The notes: a model not told the origin generated them from the sequence alone. Shown: positions 24,402 to 34,195, counted from the stretch's first letter. The stretch: DNA of 64,000 nucleotides from Pedobacter soli (GCF_900101435.1 NZ_FMZH01000001.1:806001-870000); one strand, 5' to 3'. Program-made: numbers and translations.

Positions 24402-24899
24402 TTAAACCCTCCTGTAAACCGTTTCTGTAGCTTTAGCTTCTTCCCCTTCTGGCGAAACATTATAGGCTGTTAGCACGAATTCATCAGCATTGCTTACTGC
24501 TAAAACTGTACGCCAGCCCCATAACTGTTCTCCATATTCCGGACTGCCATATTCACCAAAAACAGCAAAACCATTTCCGGTCGCCTCGCCGCCAGAAAGC
24601 ATAATCTGCGTTCCCATGTGGAAACTATCTATCCAGCTTATCCTGAACTTTTGGTAAGGAATATCGAAACCAATAATCATTTTACCTTCAAAAGGTTTGC
24701 TTTCTAAACTACCCTGATAATCAAAAGAAATAAAACGGGCACCCAAAATGGAAGTAATCTCACCTTCAGATGGCGATTCATCTGCCAGGATATCTTTTTC
24801 AAACCAGGTTTTGGTACTGCCTTGCCAACGGCCAACCAGTTTTTGTAATTGTTGATGAGCACCATCTTCCAAAGACTGCTCGAATTTACTTTTCGCCAT
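24402..24899 (-). CDS. DUF1579 family protein
   Basis: A 165-residue soluble protein of the DUF1579 type, a lipocalin-like beta-barrel: HQQLQKLVGRWQGSTKTWFE, a central SILGARFISFDYQGSLE, and FEGKMIIGFDIPYQKFRISW. There is no signal peptide. The role of the family is unknown. The ATG at 24899 (MAKSKFEQ) is used; a TTG two codons upstream is unlikely. It is convergent with the DUF72 gene across the palindromic repeats. Confidence 0.8.
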   Translation of the reverse strand: MAKSKFEQSLEDGAHQQLQKLVGRWQGSTKTWFEKDILADESPSEGEITSILGARFISFDYQGSLESKPFEGKMIIGFDIPYQKFRISWIDSFHMGTQIMLSGGEATGNGFAVFGEYGSPEYGEQLWGWRTVLAVSNADEFVLTAYNVSPEGEEAKATETVYRRV

Positions 24900-24980
24900 A
24901 TCCAAACTTATAAAATATAATCCACCTGCTATAATTGTAAAAGGAAAACTGTAAATTGTTGACAGAAAACTATCTGCTAT

Positions 24981-25694
24981 ATGCTAAAAACGTTAGATCT
25001 CAATCAGGTAATGGTACTCGATATTGAAACCGTTCCACAATACCCTTCTTTTCAGGATGTACCGCCCAATTTTCAGGAACTTTGGGAACACAAAACGCAT
25101 TACCAGCGCAATAACGACCAAAGTGCAGAAGAATTTTACGAACGCGCAGGCATAATGGCCGAATTTGGCAAAATCATCTGCATCAGCCTCGGCATTTTCT
25201 ATACCGAAGACAAAACGAATAAATTGCGCATCAAATCTTTTTCAGGTCATGATGAATACGAAATACTCTCGCAATTTTCAGCTTTGTTGAATAAACAAAC
25301 GCCTGGTCTGATGTTCTGCGCCCATAACGGAAAAGAATTTGATTTCCCTTACCTCTGCCGCAGACTTTTAATTAATGACATCGAAATTCCGGTACAGCTG
25401 CAGCTAGCAGGCAAAAAGCCATGGGAAGTAAATCACATCGATACCATGGAGCTCTGGAAATTTGGCGACCACAAACATTTCACCTCCCTTAGCCTGCTTG
25501 CCGCCATTCTGGATATTCCTACTCCAAAAGATGATATTAACGGCAGTCAGGTAAAACAGGTATATTATGAAGAAAAAAACCTGCCCCGGATTGTTACCTA
25601 TTGCCAGAAAGATGTAATTACTACAGCACAGGTACTGTTAAAATTTAAAGGTATGGAGGTAATTCCGGAAGAAAATATTACCATTGTAACCTGA
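24981..25694 (+). CDS. DEDDy-type 3'-5' exonuclease (PolB-like)
   Basis: A 237-residue DnaQ-like exonuclease of the 'predicted 3'-5' exonuclease related to PolB' type. The four acidic residues and tyrosine are visible: Asp14 and Glu16 in MVLDIETVP, Asp121 in CAHNGKEFDFPYL, and Tyr207/Asp211 in YCQKD (Exo III, YxxxD). It presumably trims single-stranded DNA or RNA; no polymerase domain is attached. It is the first gene of a tight operon: its TGA overlaps the ATG of the Imm32-like gene by one base. Confidence 0.9.
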   Translation: MLKTLDLNQVMVLDIETVPQYPSFQDVPPNFQELWEHKTHYQRNNDQSAEEFYERAGIMAEFGKIICISLGIFYTEDKTNKLRIKSFSGHDEYEILSQFSALLNKQTPGLMFCAHNGKEFDFPYLCRRLLINDIEIPVQLQLAGKKPWEVNHIDTMELWKFGDHKHFTSLSLLAAILDIPTPKDDINGSQVKQVYYEEKNLPRIVTYCQKDVITTAQVLLKFKGMEVIPEENITIVT

Positions 25695-25954
25695 TGGCAG
25701 AATTAAAAATAAACATTCCCGAATACACTAAAGAAAAAGATACTGTTTCCATCTGGGAGGAAGGGTTTGTAATTAAAAGTGAGGTTTTAAATAATCAGAT
25801 TATTATCTCAGCTAACCGGGCAGGCTTAATTTCTTTGGCAAAACATTTACTTTTTCTTGCCCAAAATGAAACGCCTGTAAATTGCCATTATCATTTAGAT
25901 GAACTAAACAGCTTAGAAACAGGGTCGAAAGAAATTGTAATCTGTAAAATTTAA
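25694..25954 (+). CDS. Imm32-like small protein
   Basis: An 86-residue protein. The segment NRAGLISLAKHLLFLAQNET, then HYHLDELNSLETGSKEIVI matches the pattern I know from Imm32 (immunity protein 32) proteins. That family was named from polymorphic toxin loci, but many members occur without a toxin and their function is unknown. There is no toxin gene nearby. It overlaps the exonuclease stop and the ABC ATPase start by one base each (TGATG, TAATG), so all three are translationally coupled. Confidence 0.75.
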   Translation: MAELKINIPEYTKEKDTVSIWEEGFVIKSEVLNNQIIISANRAGLISLAKHLLFLAQNETPVNCHYHLDELNSLETGSKEIVICKI

Positions 25955-27660
25955 TGTTAAACGTTGAAAATTTAAATATCGATTTCTACAACCAGGAAGA
26001 TAAAAACTGGTTCAAAGCCGTTAAAAAAATCAGCTTTAATGTAAAAAAAGGTACTGTTTTAGGCATAGTTGGCGAATCGGGCTCGGGTAAATCGGTTACT
26101 TCGTTCTCCATTATGAGTTTGCATGACGAGCGCCTTGCTAAAATTACCGGCGATATTGATTTTGAAGACATCAGCCTGCTTAATTTAAATGCGAACGAAA
26201 TCAGGCAGATCAGGGGCAATCAGATTTCAATGATTTTTCAGGAACCCATGACTTCCCTGAACCCTGTTTTTACTTGCGGCGATCAGGTTGCCGAAGCCAT
26301 TATCCTCCACCAAAAGGTAGATAAAGCCGAAGCAAAAAAACAAACCATTGCCCTGTTTAACGAAGTTCAGCTTCCGCGACCCGAAAAAATATTTGAAAGT
26401 TATCCGCACCAGATTTCGGGTGGACAAAAGCAGCGGGTAATGATTGCTATGGCTTTAAGCTGTAACCCTAAACTGCTCATTGCCGACGAGCCTACAACTG
26501 CTTTAGACGTAACTGTTCAAAAAACCATTCTGCAATTGCTCCTTAAGCTCAAAACAGAGCGCAACATGGCCATGATCTTTATCTCGCACGATTTAGGCGT
26601 GGTAAACGAAATTGCCGATGAAGTTGCCGTGATGTACAAAGGCGAAATTGTAGAACAGGGCCCAGTAAAATCGGTATTTGAAAATCCGCAACATCCTTAT
26701 ACCCAGGGCTTACTCGCCTGCAGGCCATCACCCAACTTACAATTAAAAAAATTACCGGTTGTAGCCGATTTTTTAAACAACCAAACCGGTGATGCACCAG
26801 CCTATTTACAGCCGGCAAACCAGTTAACCACAACTGAAATTGCCCAAAGGCGGCAATCCTTGTACCAGCAAAAACCGTTATTGCAAATTAAAGCGCTATG
26901 CACCTGGTATCCTATCCGTAGCGGCTTATTTGGTAAAACTACCGATTATGTTAAAGCGGTGGATGAAATTAACTTTGAGGTTTTTCCGGGTGAAACCCTC
27001 GGCCTCGTAGGCGAATCGGGTTGCGGAAAAACAACCTTAGGCCGTACCATTATAAGGCTTATACAGCCAACGTCAGGTAGCATTGTATTTAACGGACAAG
27101 ACATTACCCACCTGGGCAAAAACGAAATGCGAAAGCTCAGAAAAGATATCCAGATTATTTTTCAGGATCCCTATGCCTCGCTAAACCCTAAACTAAGCAT
27201 CGGCCAATCCATATTAGAACCTTTGCAGGTACATCAGCTGTATCAAAATGATGCCGAACGCAAACAAAAGGTATTAGAACTGCTGGATAAAGTTGGTTTA
27301 AAAGCCGAGCATTTTAACCGCTATCCACACGAGTTTAGTGGCGGCCAGCGGCAGCGTGTGGTAATTGCACGGGCTTTGGCATTGCAACCCAAATTCATCA
27401 TTTGCGATGAGTCCGTATCGGCACTCGATGTATCGGTACAGGCGCAGGTGCTTAACCTTATCAAATCACTACAGGAAGAATTTGGCCTGACTTATATCTT
27501 CATTTCACACGATTTAGCAGTAATCAAGCATATTTCTGACCGTATTTTAGTGATGAATAAAGGTAAAATTGAAGAGGAAGGTTTTCCAGAAGAATTATTT
27601 AATGCCCCTAAGGCCGAATATACTCAAAAACTTATCGCCGCGATTCCCGGCCAACAATAA
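25954..27660 (+). CDS. Double-NBD peptide/nickel-type ABC transporter ATPase
   Basis: A 568-residue fusion of two ATP-binding domains (DppD-DppF/YejF arrangement). NBD1 has Walker A GESGSGKS near 40, signature SGGQKQR and the oligopeptide-transporter C-terminal extension [16 protein letters not shown]2 has Walker A GESGCGKT near 352, signature SGGQRQR and an HDLAVI switch. It energises uptake of peptides or related solutes by membrane permeases, but no permease or binding-protein gene is nearby, so partners are elsewhere. It sits in a coupled operon with the exonuclease and Imm32-like genes; the next gene begins 3 bp later. Confidence 0.95.
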   Translation: MLNVENLNIDFYNQEDKNWFKAVKKISFNVKKGTVLGIVGESGSGKSVTSFSIMSLHDERLAKITGDIDFEDISLLNLNANEIRQIRGNQISMIFQEPMTSLNPVFTCGDQVAEAIILHQKVDKAEAKKQTIALFNEVQLPRPEKIFESYPHQISGGQKQRVMIAMALSCNPKLLIADEPTTALDVTVQKTILQLLLKLKTERNMAMIFISHDLGVVNEIADEVAVMYKGEIVEQGPVKSVFENPQHPYTQGLLACRPSPNLQLKKLPVVADFLNNQTGDAPAYLQPANQLTTTEIAQRRQSLYQQKPLLQIKALCTWYPIRSGLFGKTTDYVKAVDEINFEVFPGETLGLVGESGCGKTTLGRTIIRLIQPTSGSIVFNGQDITHLGKNEMRKLRKDIQIIFQDPYASLNPKLSIGQSILEPLQVHQLYQNDAERKQKVLELLDKVGLKAEHFNRYPHEFSGGQRQRVVIARALALQPKFIICDESVSALDVSVQAQVLNLIKSLQEEFGLTYIFISHDLAVIKHISDRILVMNKGKIEEEGFPEELFNAPKAEYTQKLIAAIPGQQ

Positions 27661-27663
27661 ATT

Positions 27664-28698
27664 ATGCAAAGATTCTTTTCCATTATTGCTATACTGTTCT
27701 TTTGCGCAACCACTTACGCCCAAAAAGTCGAAATTATACAGTCCGGCTCCATTTTTAAGCAAGTGCCTTTCGAAGCCTGTCATGCTTCAACACTCGTTGA
27801 TCTCGGAAACGGAAAAATTATGGCAGCCTGGTTTGGTGGCAAACACGAAGGAAGCAAAGATGTAGTGATTTGGTCGGCGGTAAAAAATGGTGCAAACTGG
27901 AGTCAGCCGGTTGAAATTGCCAACGGAATACAAAGCGATACCAGCCGTTTAGCCTGCTGGAATCCGGTATTGTTTAAAGCAAAAAATGGCATTTTATTCT
28001 TACACTATAAAGTGGGTTTAAATCCACGCGAGTGGTGGGCCGAATATAAAACATCGGCTAACAATGGTAAAACCTGGTCTAAAGCGCAAAAATTACCCAA
28101 AGATTTTTTAGGTCCTATTAAAAATAAACCCGTTCAACTGGCAAACGGAACCATCCTCTACCCTTCGAGCACCGAAAGCCTTGACGAAAAAACATGGAAT
28201 ATTCATATTGAAAAATCGGATGCCGACGGTAAAAACTGGATAAAAATCAAGATCAACTGCGATACCTTTGGCGTAATCCAGCCATCAATTCTCATTCATC
28301 CCAAAGGCAAATTACAACTGCTTTGCAGGAGCCGGCAAAATGTAATTGTAGAAAGTTGGTCGGTTGATGGAGGCGAAAACTGGTCGAAACTAAAACCTAC
28401 CCAACTGCCCAATCCCAATTCGGGCAGTGATGCGGTAACCTTAAAAGATGGCAGGCAAATGCTTGTTTATAACCCATTAACTGCGGGTAAAAACTGGTGG
28501 GAAGGTCGCTCGCTATTAAAACTGGCCATATCAACCGATGGCGAAAACTGGAAAGATATTTATACCCTCGAAAACCACCAAAAAGGCGAATATAGCTACC
28601 CGGCCATTATTCAGGATCAAAATGGGAATATCCATATCAGTTATACCGCCGAGCGCAAAAACATCACCTATGTTGAACTGAAGTTGGCAGAACAGTAA
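27664..28698 (+). CDS. Exported sialidase-like (BNR/Asp-box) protein
   Basis: A 344-residue secreted protein with signal peptide (MQRFFSIIAILFFCATTYAQ). The mature part is a six-bladed propeller of the exo-alpha-sialidase/BNR_2 type. Asp-box-like motifs appear as TSANNGKTW, SVDGGENWS and STDGENWK; early strands carry FEACHASTLVDLGNGKIMAA and FGGKHEGSKDV. Such proteins act on sialic acid or other terminal sugars of glycans, and some are only sugar-binding; specificity is not clear. It follows the ABC ATPase by 3 bp and may share its transcript. Confidence 0.85.
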   Translation: MQRFFSIIAILFFCATTYAQKVEIIQSGSIFKQVPFEACHASTLVDLGNGKIMAAWFGGKHEGSKDVVIWSAVKNGANWSQPVEIANGIQSDTSRLACWNPVLFKAKNGILFLHYKVGLNPREWWAEYKTSANNGKTWSKAQKLPKDFLGPIKNKPVQLANGTILYPSSTESLDEKTWNIHIEKSDADGKNWIKIKINCDTFGVIQPSILIHPKGKLQLLCRSRQNVIVESWSVDGGENWSKLKPTQLPNPNSGSDAVTLKDGRQMLVYNPLTAGKNWWEGRSLLKLAISTDGENWKDIYTLENHQKGEYSYPAIIQDQNGNIHISYTAERKNITYVELKLAEQ

Positions 28699-28717
28699 CT
28701 TGTAAATCAAAATCCCC

Positions 28718-28773
28718 TATCTCATATCTCAAGTCTCACATCTCATATCTCATATCCCACATCTACCATACAT
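28718..28773. repeat. Heptamer array TATCTCA
   Basis: Eight consecutive 7-mers: TATCTCA twice, AGTCTCA, CATCTCA, TATCTCA, TATCCCA, CATCTAC, CATACAT. It lies between the sialidase-like gene and rnr. Confidence 0.9.
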
Positions 28774-28837
28774 TTTACGCCCCAAATCCCGTCACTTCCC
28801 TATCTTTTCTGTATCTTCGGTAAATTCAGTTTAGCGT

Positions 28838-30970
28838 ATGGCAAAGAAAAAATCGGCAAATATAAAATTGGTTCTGAATCAACTGGTTAGTGATATTTTT
28901 GAAAAAAACAATAATCAGCTTCTCAATTACAAACAGGTTTCGGCCAAATTGAACCTAAACGATCAGGAATCAAGAGAAACGATTTTAGAGATATTAAAGG
29001 AAGGAAAAAACAACGGTATTTTCTTAGAACCCCAAAAAGGGAAATTTAAACTTAAAGAACTGCAGAACTTCATTATTGGTACTGTAGATATGACTGCCGA
29101 TGGTTCGGCTTATATCGTGCCCGAAGATGAGTTTGAGAAAGATATTTTTGTTGCACCCCGCAAACTTAAAAATGCCCTGCATGGCGATACCGTAAAAGCT
29201 TATGTTTTTGCCAAAAAGAGCGGCCGTAAAAATGATGGAGAAGTAATCGAAATCATTAAAAGGGCAAAATCAGACTTTACCGGTGTGATTAAAATATCAG
29301 ATCGCTTTGCCTTCGTAATTGCCGACGATAAAAAAATGATGCACGATATTTTTGTACCATTAGCCGATACGCATGGTGCAAAAAGTGGTCAAAGGGTTTT
29401 GGTAACGCTATCCGACTGGCCTGAGAGTGCTAAAAACCCAATAGGTATTGTGAAACATGTGTTGGGCAACCAGGGCGAAAACAATACCGAAATGAATGCC
29501 ATTCTGGCCCAATACGGCTTTCCACTCGAGTTCCCACCTCAGGTAGAAAGAGAAGCCAATGCCATTCCCGAAGAAATTCCGGCTGCAGAAATTGCTAAGC
29601 GTAAGGATTTTAGAAAGGTGTTAACCTTTACCATCGATCCGGCCGACGCCAAAGATTTTGACGATGCCATCTCCTACCAGGAATTACCCAATGGTAACCA
29701 CGAAATCGGGATCCACATTGCCGATGTTTCACACTACGTAATCCAGGGAAGCGAACTCGATAAAGAAGCATATAGCCGCGCTACTTCGGTTTATTTGGTT
29801 GACCGCGTAATTCCGATGCTGCCGGAGCGTTTAAGTAACGGTGTATGCTCGCTTCGCCCGCACGAAGATAAATTGTGTTTTACAGCTGTTTTTGAGCTCG
29901 ATGAGCAAGCCAACATCCAGAATGAATGGTATGGCCGCACAATCATCCACTCCGATCGCAGATTCACCTACGAAGAAGCACAGGAAGTGATTGAAAGTAA
30001 AACCGGCGATTACGCAACCGAAATACAAAAACTGAATGAGCTTGCTTATATCCTGCGCGACCGTAAATTTAAAAACGGCGCCATCAGCTTTGAAAGTACC
30101 GAAGTTAAATTTAAACTCGATGAAGCTGGCAAACCTATAGGCGTTTACGTAAAAGAGCGTAAAGATGCCCATAAACTGATTGAAGATTACATGCTTTTGG
30201 CCAACCGTAAAGTAGCCGAATTTATTGCAAAAAAGAGCAAGGGTAAACAAAAATTAACCTTTGTTTACCGGGTGCACGATTCGCCCAACATGGAAACTTT
30301 AAATACTTTTGCCAACTTTGCTTCCCGCTTTGGCTATAAAATCAATACCAAATCAGATAAGGAAATTGCCAAATCGCTAAACCATTTAATGGCTGATGTA
30401 GAGGGCAAAAAAGAGCAGAATATTTTAACTTCGCTGGCCATCCGTTCTATGGCCAAAGCCATTTATACCACTAAAAAAACCAGCCATTACGGCCTGGCTT
30501 TCGAGTATTACACCCACTTCACTTCGCCTATCCGTCGTTATCCCGATGTAATGGCACACCGTTTACTGCAAACCTATTTAGATGGTGGCAAATCGGCCGA
30601 TATGGAGTTTTACGAAGTTGCTTCCGTGCATTCTTCTGCGATGGAAAAACGGGCTGCTGATGCCGAAAGAGCTTCGATTAAATACAAACAAGCCGAATAT
30701 CTAGAAAATAATATCGGTACAGCCTACAAAGGCATTATTTCGGGCGTTACCGAATGGGGCATGTATGTAGAAATTGAAGAAAATAAATGTGAAGGTATGA
30801 TCCGCCTGCGCGACATATCTGACGATTTTTATGTACTTGATGAAAAAAACTACTGTATTGTAGGCCAAAGAAAGAAGAAAAAATATCAACTGGGCGATGA
30901 AGTGATGATACGTGTAAAAAAAGTTGATCTTTCTAAGCGCCAAATCGATTTCACCCTAATTCCTGATTAA
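28838..30970 (+). CDS. rnr: Ribonuclease R
   Basis: A 710-residue RNase II/R family exoribonuclease, degrading structured RNA 3' to 5'. Domains in order: N-terminal winged helix (about 10-75), cold-shock domains (GTVDMTADGSAYIVPEDEFE; SDRFAFVIADDKK), catalytic RNB domain with TIDPADAKDFDDAISY (metal-binding Asp cluster near 260-272) and HYGLAFEYYTHFTSPIRRYP, and a C-terminal S1 domain (GVTEWGMYVEIEENKCEGM). It ends without the long basic tail of E. coli RNase R. It is followed after 44 bp by the prenyl synthase gene. Confidence 0.97.
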   Translation: MAKKKSANIKLVLNQLVSDIFEKNNNQLLNYKQVSAKLNLNDQESRETILEILKEGKNNGIFLEPQKGKFKLKELQNFIIGTVDMTADGSAYIVPEDEFEKDIFVAPRKLKNALHGDTVKAYVFAKKSGRKNDGEVIEIIKRAKSDFTGVIKISDRFAFVIADDKKMMHDIFVPLADTHGAKSGQRVLVTLSDWPESAKNPIGIVKHVLGNQGENNTEMNAILAQYGFPLEFPPQVEREANAIPEEIPAAEIAKRKDFRKVLTFTIDPADAKDFDDAISYQELPNGNHEIGIHIADVSHYVIQGSELDKEAYSRATSVYLVDRVIPMLPERLSNGVCSLRPHEDKLCFTAVFELDEQANIQNEWYGRTIIHSDRRFTYEEAQEVIESKTGDYATEIQKLNELAYILRDRKFKNGAISFESTEVKFKLDEAGKPIGVYVKERKDAHKLIEDYMLLANRKVAEFIAKKSKGKQKLTFVYRVHDSPNMETLNTFANFASRFGYKINTKSDKEIAKSLNHLMADVEGKKEQNILTSLAIRSMAKAIYTTKKTSHYGLAFEYYTHFTSPIRRYPDVMAHRLLQTYLDGGKSADMEFYEVASVHSSAMEKRAADAERASIKYKQAEYLENNIGTAYKGIISGVTEWGMYVEIEENKCEGMIRLRDISDDFYVLDEKNYCIVGQRKKKKYQLGDEVMIRVKKVDLSKRQIDFTLIPD

Positions 30971-31014
30971 AAAATTAAGACATTTGTGCCCGAAACACAG
31001 TGTTTAAACAAAAC

Positions 31015-31989
31015 ATGCAGACTACAGAACAATTACAGCAAATTTTAGATACCACAATACAAAATTTAAAGTTTCCAGATCACCCGAAGCAACTTTATGA
31101 TCCGATAAGCTATATCATTAACCTGGGTGGCAAACGGGTAAGGCCCTTATTGGTACTTATGGCCACAGAACTGTTTGGTGCTGATGCCAACGAATCTGTT
31201 CATGCTGCAATGGCTATAGAGATTTTCCATAATTTTACCCTCGTACACGATGATATTATGGATAATGCGCCATTACGCAGAGGCCAGGCAACGGTACACG
31301 AAAAATGGAGTACCAATGTGGCTATTTTGAGTGGCGATGTGATGATGGTAGAAGCCAATAAAAACCTCGCTAAAGTAAATCCGGTTTTTCTTAAAGATGT
31401 GCTCGATACTTTCAATGCTACCGCTCAGGGTGTTTGCGAAGGACAGCAATTAGATATGGAATTTGAAGGACGTGATGATGTAAGTATTGAAGAGTACATC
31501 AACATGATCAGGCTCAAAACTGCTGTATTATTGGGTGGTGCGCTGAAATTAGGTGCTATTATTGCCGGTGCATCAACAAAAGATGCCGACCTGATTGAGC
31601 AATTCGGCGAAAATATTGGTATTGCTTTTCAACTGCAGGATGATATTTTAGATGTATATGCCGATCCGGAAAAATTTGGCAAACAGGTTGGTGGTGATAT
31701 TATTGCGAATAAAAAGACTTTCCTGCTGTTAAAAGCCTTTGAACTCGCAGAAGGTGATACCAAAGCTGCTTTAAATACCTGGACTGCCGCTAAAGCGTTT
31801 AACGCGCAAGAAAAGGTAGAAACCGTTAGGGCTGTTTACGATACACTGGACATACAACAGATTGCTAAAGAACACATGAACCATTACCGCGATAAAGCGC
31901 TGGCCTTATTTGCGCAGATAAATGTGAGCGAGGAAAGAAAAGCAAACCTGCTAACACTTACCAACCAGTTAATGGCCAGGGAGTATTAA
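31015..31989 (+). CDS. Polyprenyl diphosphate synthase
   Basis: A 324-residue trans-isoprenyl diphosphate synthase that elongates allylic diphosphates with IPP, probably for menaquinone side chains or undecaprenyl precursors. The first Asp-rich motif is DDIMD at 79-83 (LVHDDIMDNAPLRRGQ), the second DDILD in IAFQLQDDILDVYAD, with the substrate-binding GGKRVRP near 38-45. The ATG at 31015 is preferred over a GTG five codons earlier. It lies on the same strand shortly after rnr. Confidence 0.95.
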   Translation: MQTTEQLQQILDTTIQNLKFPDHPKQLYDPISYIINLGGKRVRPLLVLMATELFGADANESVHAAMAIEIFHNFTLVHDDIMDNAPLRRGQATVHEKWSTNVAILSGDVMMVEANKNLAKVNPVFLKDVLDTFNATAQGVCEGQQLDMEFEGRDDVSIEEYINMIRLKTAVLLGGALKLGAIIAGASTKDADLIEQFGENIGIAFQLQDDILDVYADPEKFGKQVGGDIIANKKTFLLLKAFELAEGDTKAALNTWTAAKAFNAQEKVETVRAVYDTLDIQQIAKEHMNHYRDKALALFAQINVSEERKANLLTLTNQLMAREY

Positions 31990-32047
31990 AAAAGGAGGTT
32001 TAATTGCTTTAAGTTTGGTGGTTAATTGATGATCCCCCTCCTCTAGG

Positions 32048-32165
32048 CGTCATTGCGAGAAACGAAGCCTGCCTGCAGCAGGCAGGCAATCTTACAACGG
32101 TCGCTACAGCCAAGTGTTCGCATAAAGATTACTTCGGCGGCTGAAAAAGCCTTCTCGCAATGACG
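32048..32165. repeat. MITE-like element with CGTCATTGCGAG termini
   Basis: A sequence of about 118 bp that starts CGTCATTGCGAG and ends CTCGCAATGACG (perfect 12-bp terminal inverted repeats). An internal hairpin (CCTGCCTGC/GCAGGCAGG) lies near the left end. Non-coding, between two convergent genes. Confidence 0.85.
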
Positions 32166-32170
32166 AAAAG

Positions 32171-33022
32171 CTAAGCCTTAACCAACTTATATTTAATCCA
32201 AAAATCGGCTGATTTAGCTGCAGATTCTCCGCCTTGCTGGGGTCTTTCACCACCGCCTCCACCTCGCATACCACCTCCTGATCTTCCTCCACTCATACCA
32301 CCGCGGCCGCCGCCCATGCCTTTTCCGCCACCACCGCCGAAACCACCTGCTCTTCCACCGCCTTCCGGCTTACCTGCTCTGTGCATTGCAGTTTTATTCG
32401 GCTGGTTAATTTTGATGTTGTACACCAGTGGTTTTTTCATATCTAAATTCACAGCAAGTTGCGCCAGCGGAATACGCAATTCGTAAATCAAATCTTTATT
32501 GGGGTGAATGCTCATACCGGTTTCAATGCCACTCTGGTTATCGGCAGGTAAATCGCCATCAGCAATATTTTTAAAACCCGAAACACGGATACTTTTATTC
32601 ATTGCTGAAGGATCGTGCATCAATCCCGTATCTCTATCAGTATGTGGTGTATGGTGATCTGGTGGTACATCTACATCTTTGTCCATAGGTGGTCTTTCCA
32701 TCAGAGGAAAGGTTAATTTAATCCCGTCTTTCTTCTTACCTGCAGTATTAATGTTTAAGGTAATGCCCCCGCTTAACACGCTAAAGGTAGTCTGGGGGTC
32801 TAAAGATTCGATAATGAGGTAAAGATTTTGATCATCATTTGCCAGCGCAAAAGCCAGCCGGGTGGCATCGTTATACTGGTTAAGCGGTTCGTTCCATTCG
32901 TTCGATATACCATCGGCTTTAAAAGGCTTTACCATGCGGATGTTCTCTTCTACATCTTGTGCATATAATAAACTGCCTGAAATAAGTAATGGAATTAATA
33001 AGGATATTTTCTTCAGATTCAT
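32171..33022 (-). CDS. Exported protein with Gly-rich C-terminal region
   Basis: A 283-residue protein with signal peptide (MNLKKISLLIPLLISGSLLY, then AQ). The first part of the mature chain (about 25-190) reads like a carbohydrate-binding CBM9/DOMON-type beta-sandwich: FKADGISNEWNEPLNQYND, DDQNLYLIIESLDP, LIYELRIPLAQL. Residues about 215-265 are almost wholly Gly with Arg, Met and Ser, then a short conserved-looking end (ADFWIKYKLVKA) that completes the fold. So the Gly-rich stretch is an insertion into a loop near the last strand rather than a tail. A surface or periplasmic role is likely; function unknown. Confidence 0.75.
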   Translation of the reverse strand: MNLKKISLLIPLLISGSLLYAQDVEENIRMVKPFKADGISNEWNEPLNQYNDATRLAFALANDDQNLYLIIESLDPQTTFSVLSGGITLNINTAGKKKDGIKLTFPLMERPPMDKDVDVPPDHHTPHTDRDTGLMHDPSAMNKSIRVSGFKNIADGDLPADNQSGIETGMSIHPNKDLIYELRIPLAQLAVNLDMKKPLVYNIKINQPNKTAMHRAGKPEGGGRAGGFGGGGGKGMGGGRGGMSGGRSGGGMRGGGGGERPQQGGESAAKSADFWIKYKLVKA

Positions 33023-33103
33023 GGGGGATTTGTTTTAAAATCAATACCCTAATCTAAAGGCCTGAAATGTTAATTTTTGTTATTTAACAGGGTTTAACAA
33101 TTT

Positions 33104-33345
33104 AGTCGGGAGTCGGAAGTCCGGGGTCGGGAGTCTGGAGGTCAGCTAAAAGATGGAATGAATTGATGTTCAGTTATCAGTTTACAGTTATCAGTTTTCA
33201 ATTTTCAGTTGAATTAGACTATGAACTATTGACTATAAACCAATAAACTAATGACCAATGAACTAATAACCAGTATCCAGTTGGTAGTTCGCAGTTAACC
33301 AATTAACCGATTTAAACAGTTAACCGATTAACCAGTTAACCGAAT
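33104..33345. repeat. Long composite heptamer region
   Basis: Successive 7-bp-period blocks of different sequence: AGTCGGG, AGTCGGA, AGTCCGG, GGTCGGG, AGTCTGG (33104-33138); CAGTTAT, CAGTTTA, CAGTTAT, CAGTTTT, CAATTTT, CAGTTGA (33171-33212); then ACTATGA/ACTATTG/ACTATAA-type units and CAGTTAACCGATTAAC-like units to about 33345. It separates two minus-strand genes and has no coding sense. Confidence 0.85.
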
Positions 33346-33362
33346 AGCAAAGCTATAAACGC

Positions 33363-33396
33363 AAAAAAGGTCCTGATTTGCATCAGAACCTTTTTT
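33363..33396 (-). terminator. Terminator of bL21-bL27 operon
   Basis: AAAAAAGGTCCTGAT and ATCAGAACCTTTTTT arms with one mismatch surround a short loop, flanked by A and T runs. It is 19 bp past the bL27 stop and can work on either strand. Confidence 0.9.
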
Positions 33397-33415
33397 ATAT
33401 TTTATTTCGTACTAA

Positions 33416-33832
33416 TTATTCTGCAGATGCAGCTTCTTCAGTAGCTTCGTCTTTTTTAGCTGCTTTTTTTGCTGGTGCTTTTTTAGCAGGTGCTGCTTCA
33501 ACTTCAGCTACAACTTCTTTCTTTGCAGTTGCTTTTTTAGCAGCTGGTTTAGCGATTGCTGCTTCGATCTCTGCATCAGTGATAGGAAGAATAGAAACAT
33601 ATGATTTGTTATCTTGTTTCTTTTTGAAAACAACCGTACCATCAACTAAAGCGAATAAAGTATGGTCTTTACCAATACCCACGCCTTTATCAGGATGGTG
33701 TTTTGTACCACGTTGACGTACTAAAATGTTTCCTGCGATAGCTAACTGACCACCGAAAACTTTAATACCTAAACGCTTACTATGCGATTCACGTCCGTTT
33801 TTCGAACTACCGGCTCCTTTTTTGTGTGCCAT
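33416..33832 (-). CDS. rpmA: 50S ribosomal protein bL27 with Ala/Lys-rich extension
   Basis: A 138-residue protein. Residues 1-84 are a normal bL27: [60 protein letters not shown]. The N-terminus reaches toward the peptidyl transferase centre of the ribosome. Residues 85-138 form an extra low-complexity tail of Ala, Lys and Glu ([31 protein letters not shown]) not present in typical bL27 of about 85-90 residues. It is co-transcribed 51 bp after rplU. Confidence 0.97.
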   Translation of the reverse strand: MAHKKGAGSSKNGRESHSKRLGIKVFGGQLAIAGNILVRQRGTKHHPDKGVGIGKDHTLFALVDGTVVFKKKQDNKSYVSILPITDAEIEAAIAKPAAKKATAKKEVVAEVEAAPAKKAPAKKAAKKDEATEEAASAE

Positions 33833-33883
33833 GATTTTATATTTTGTAACCCGCTAAAAGCGGATTATTGGGTTAACAATTAA

Positions 33884-34195
33884 TTATAACGTGATGTCAG
33901 AGATCTGAATCTTAGTGAAAAACTGGCGGTGACCGTTTTTCTTTTTGTAACCTTTTCTACGTTTTTTGTGGAAAACGATTACTTTATCACCTTTTAAATG
34001 AGATACGATCTTAGCTGAAACTTTAGCACCTTTAACTGCAGGAGCACCTACAGTAATTGCACCACCGTTATCAACCAACAATACATTATCAAATTCAATA
34101 CTAGCGCCTTCATCTCCTTGCAATCTGTGTACAAAAAGGTGCTGGTCTTTAGCAACTTTAAATTGCTGCCCTGCTATATTTACTATTGCGTACAT
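33884..34195 (-). CDS. rplU: 50S ribosomal protein bL21
   Basis: A 103-residue ribosomal protein of normal length: [40 protein letters not shown] and a basic C-terminal part ([20 protein letters not shown]) that binds 23S rRNA. It is the first gene of the usual rplU-rpmA pair, with a well-matched promoter upstream. Confidence 0.97.
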   Translation of the reverse strand: MYAIVNIAGQQFKVAKDQHLFVHRLQGDEGASIEFDNVLLVDNGGAITVGAPAVKGAKVSAKIVSHLKGDKVIVFHKKRRKGYKKKNGHRQFFTKIQISDITL

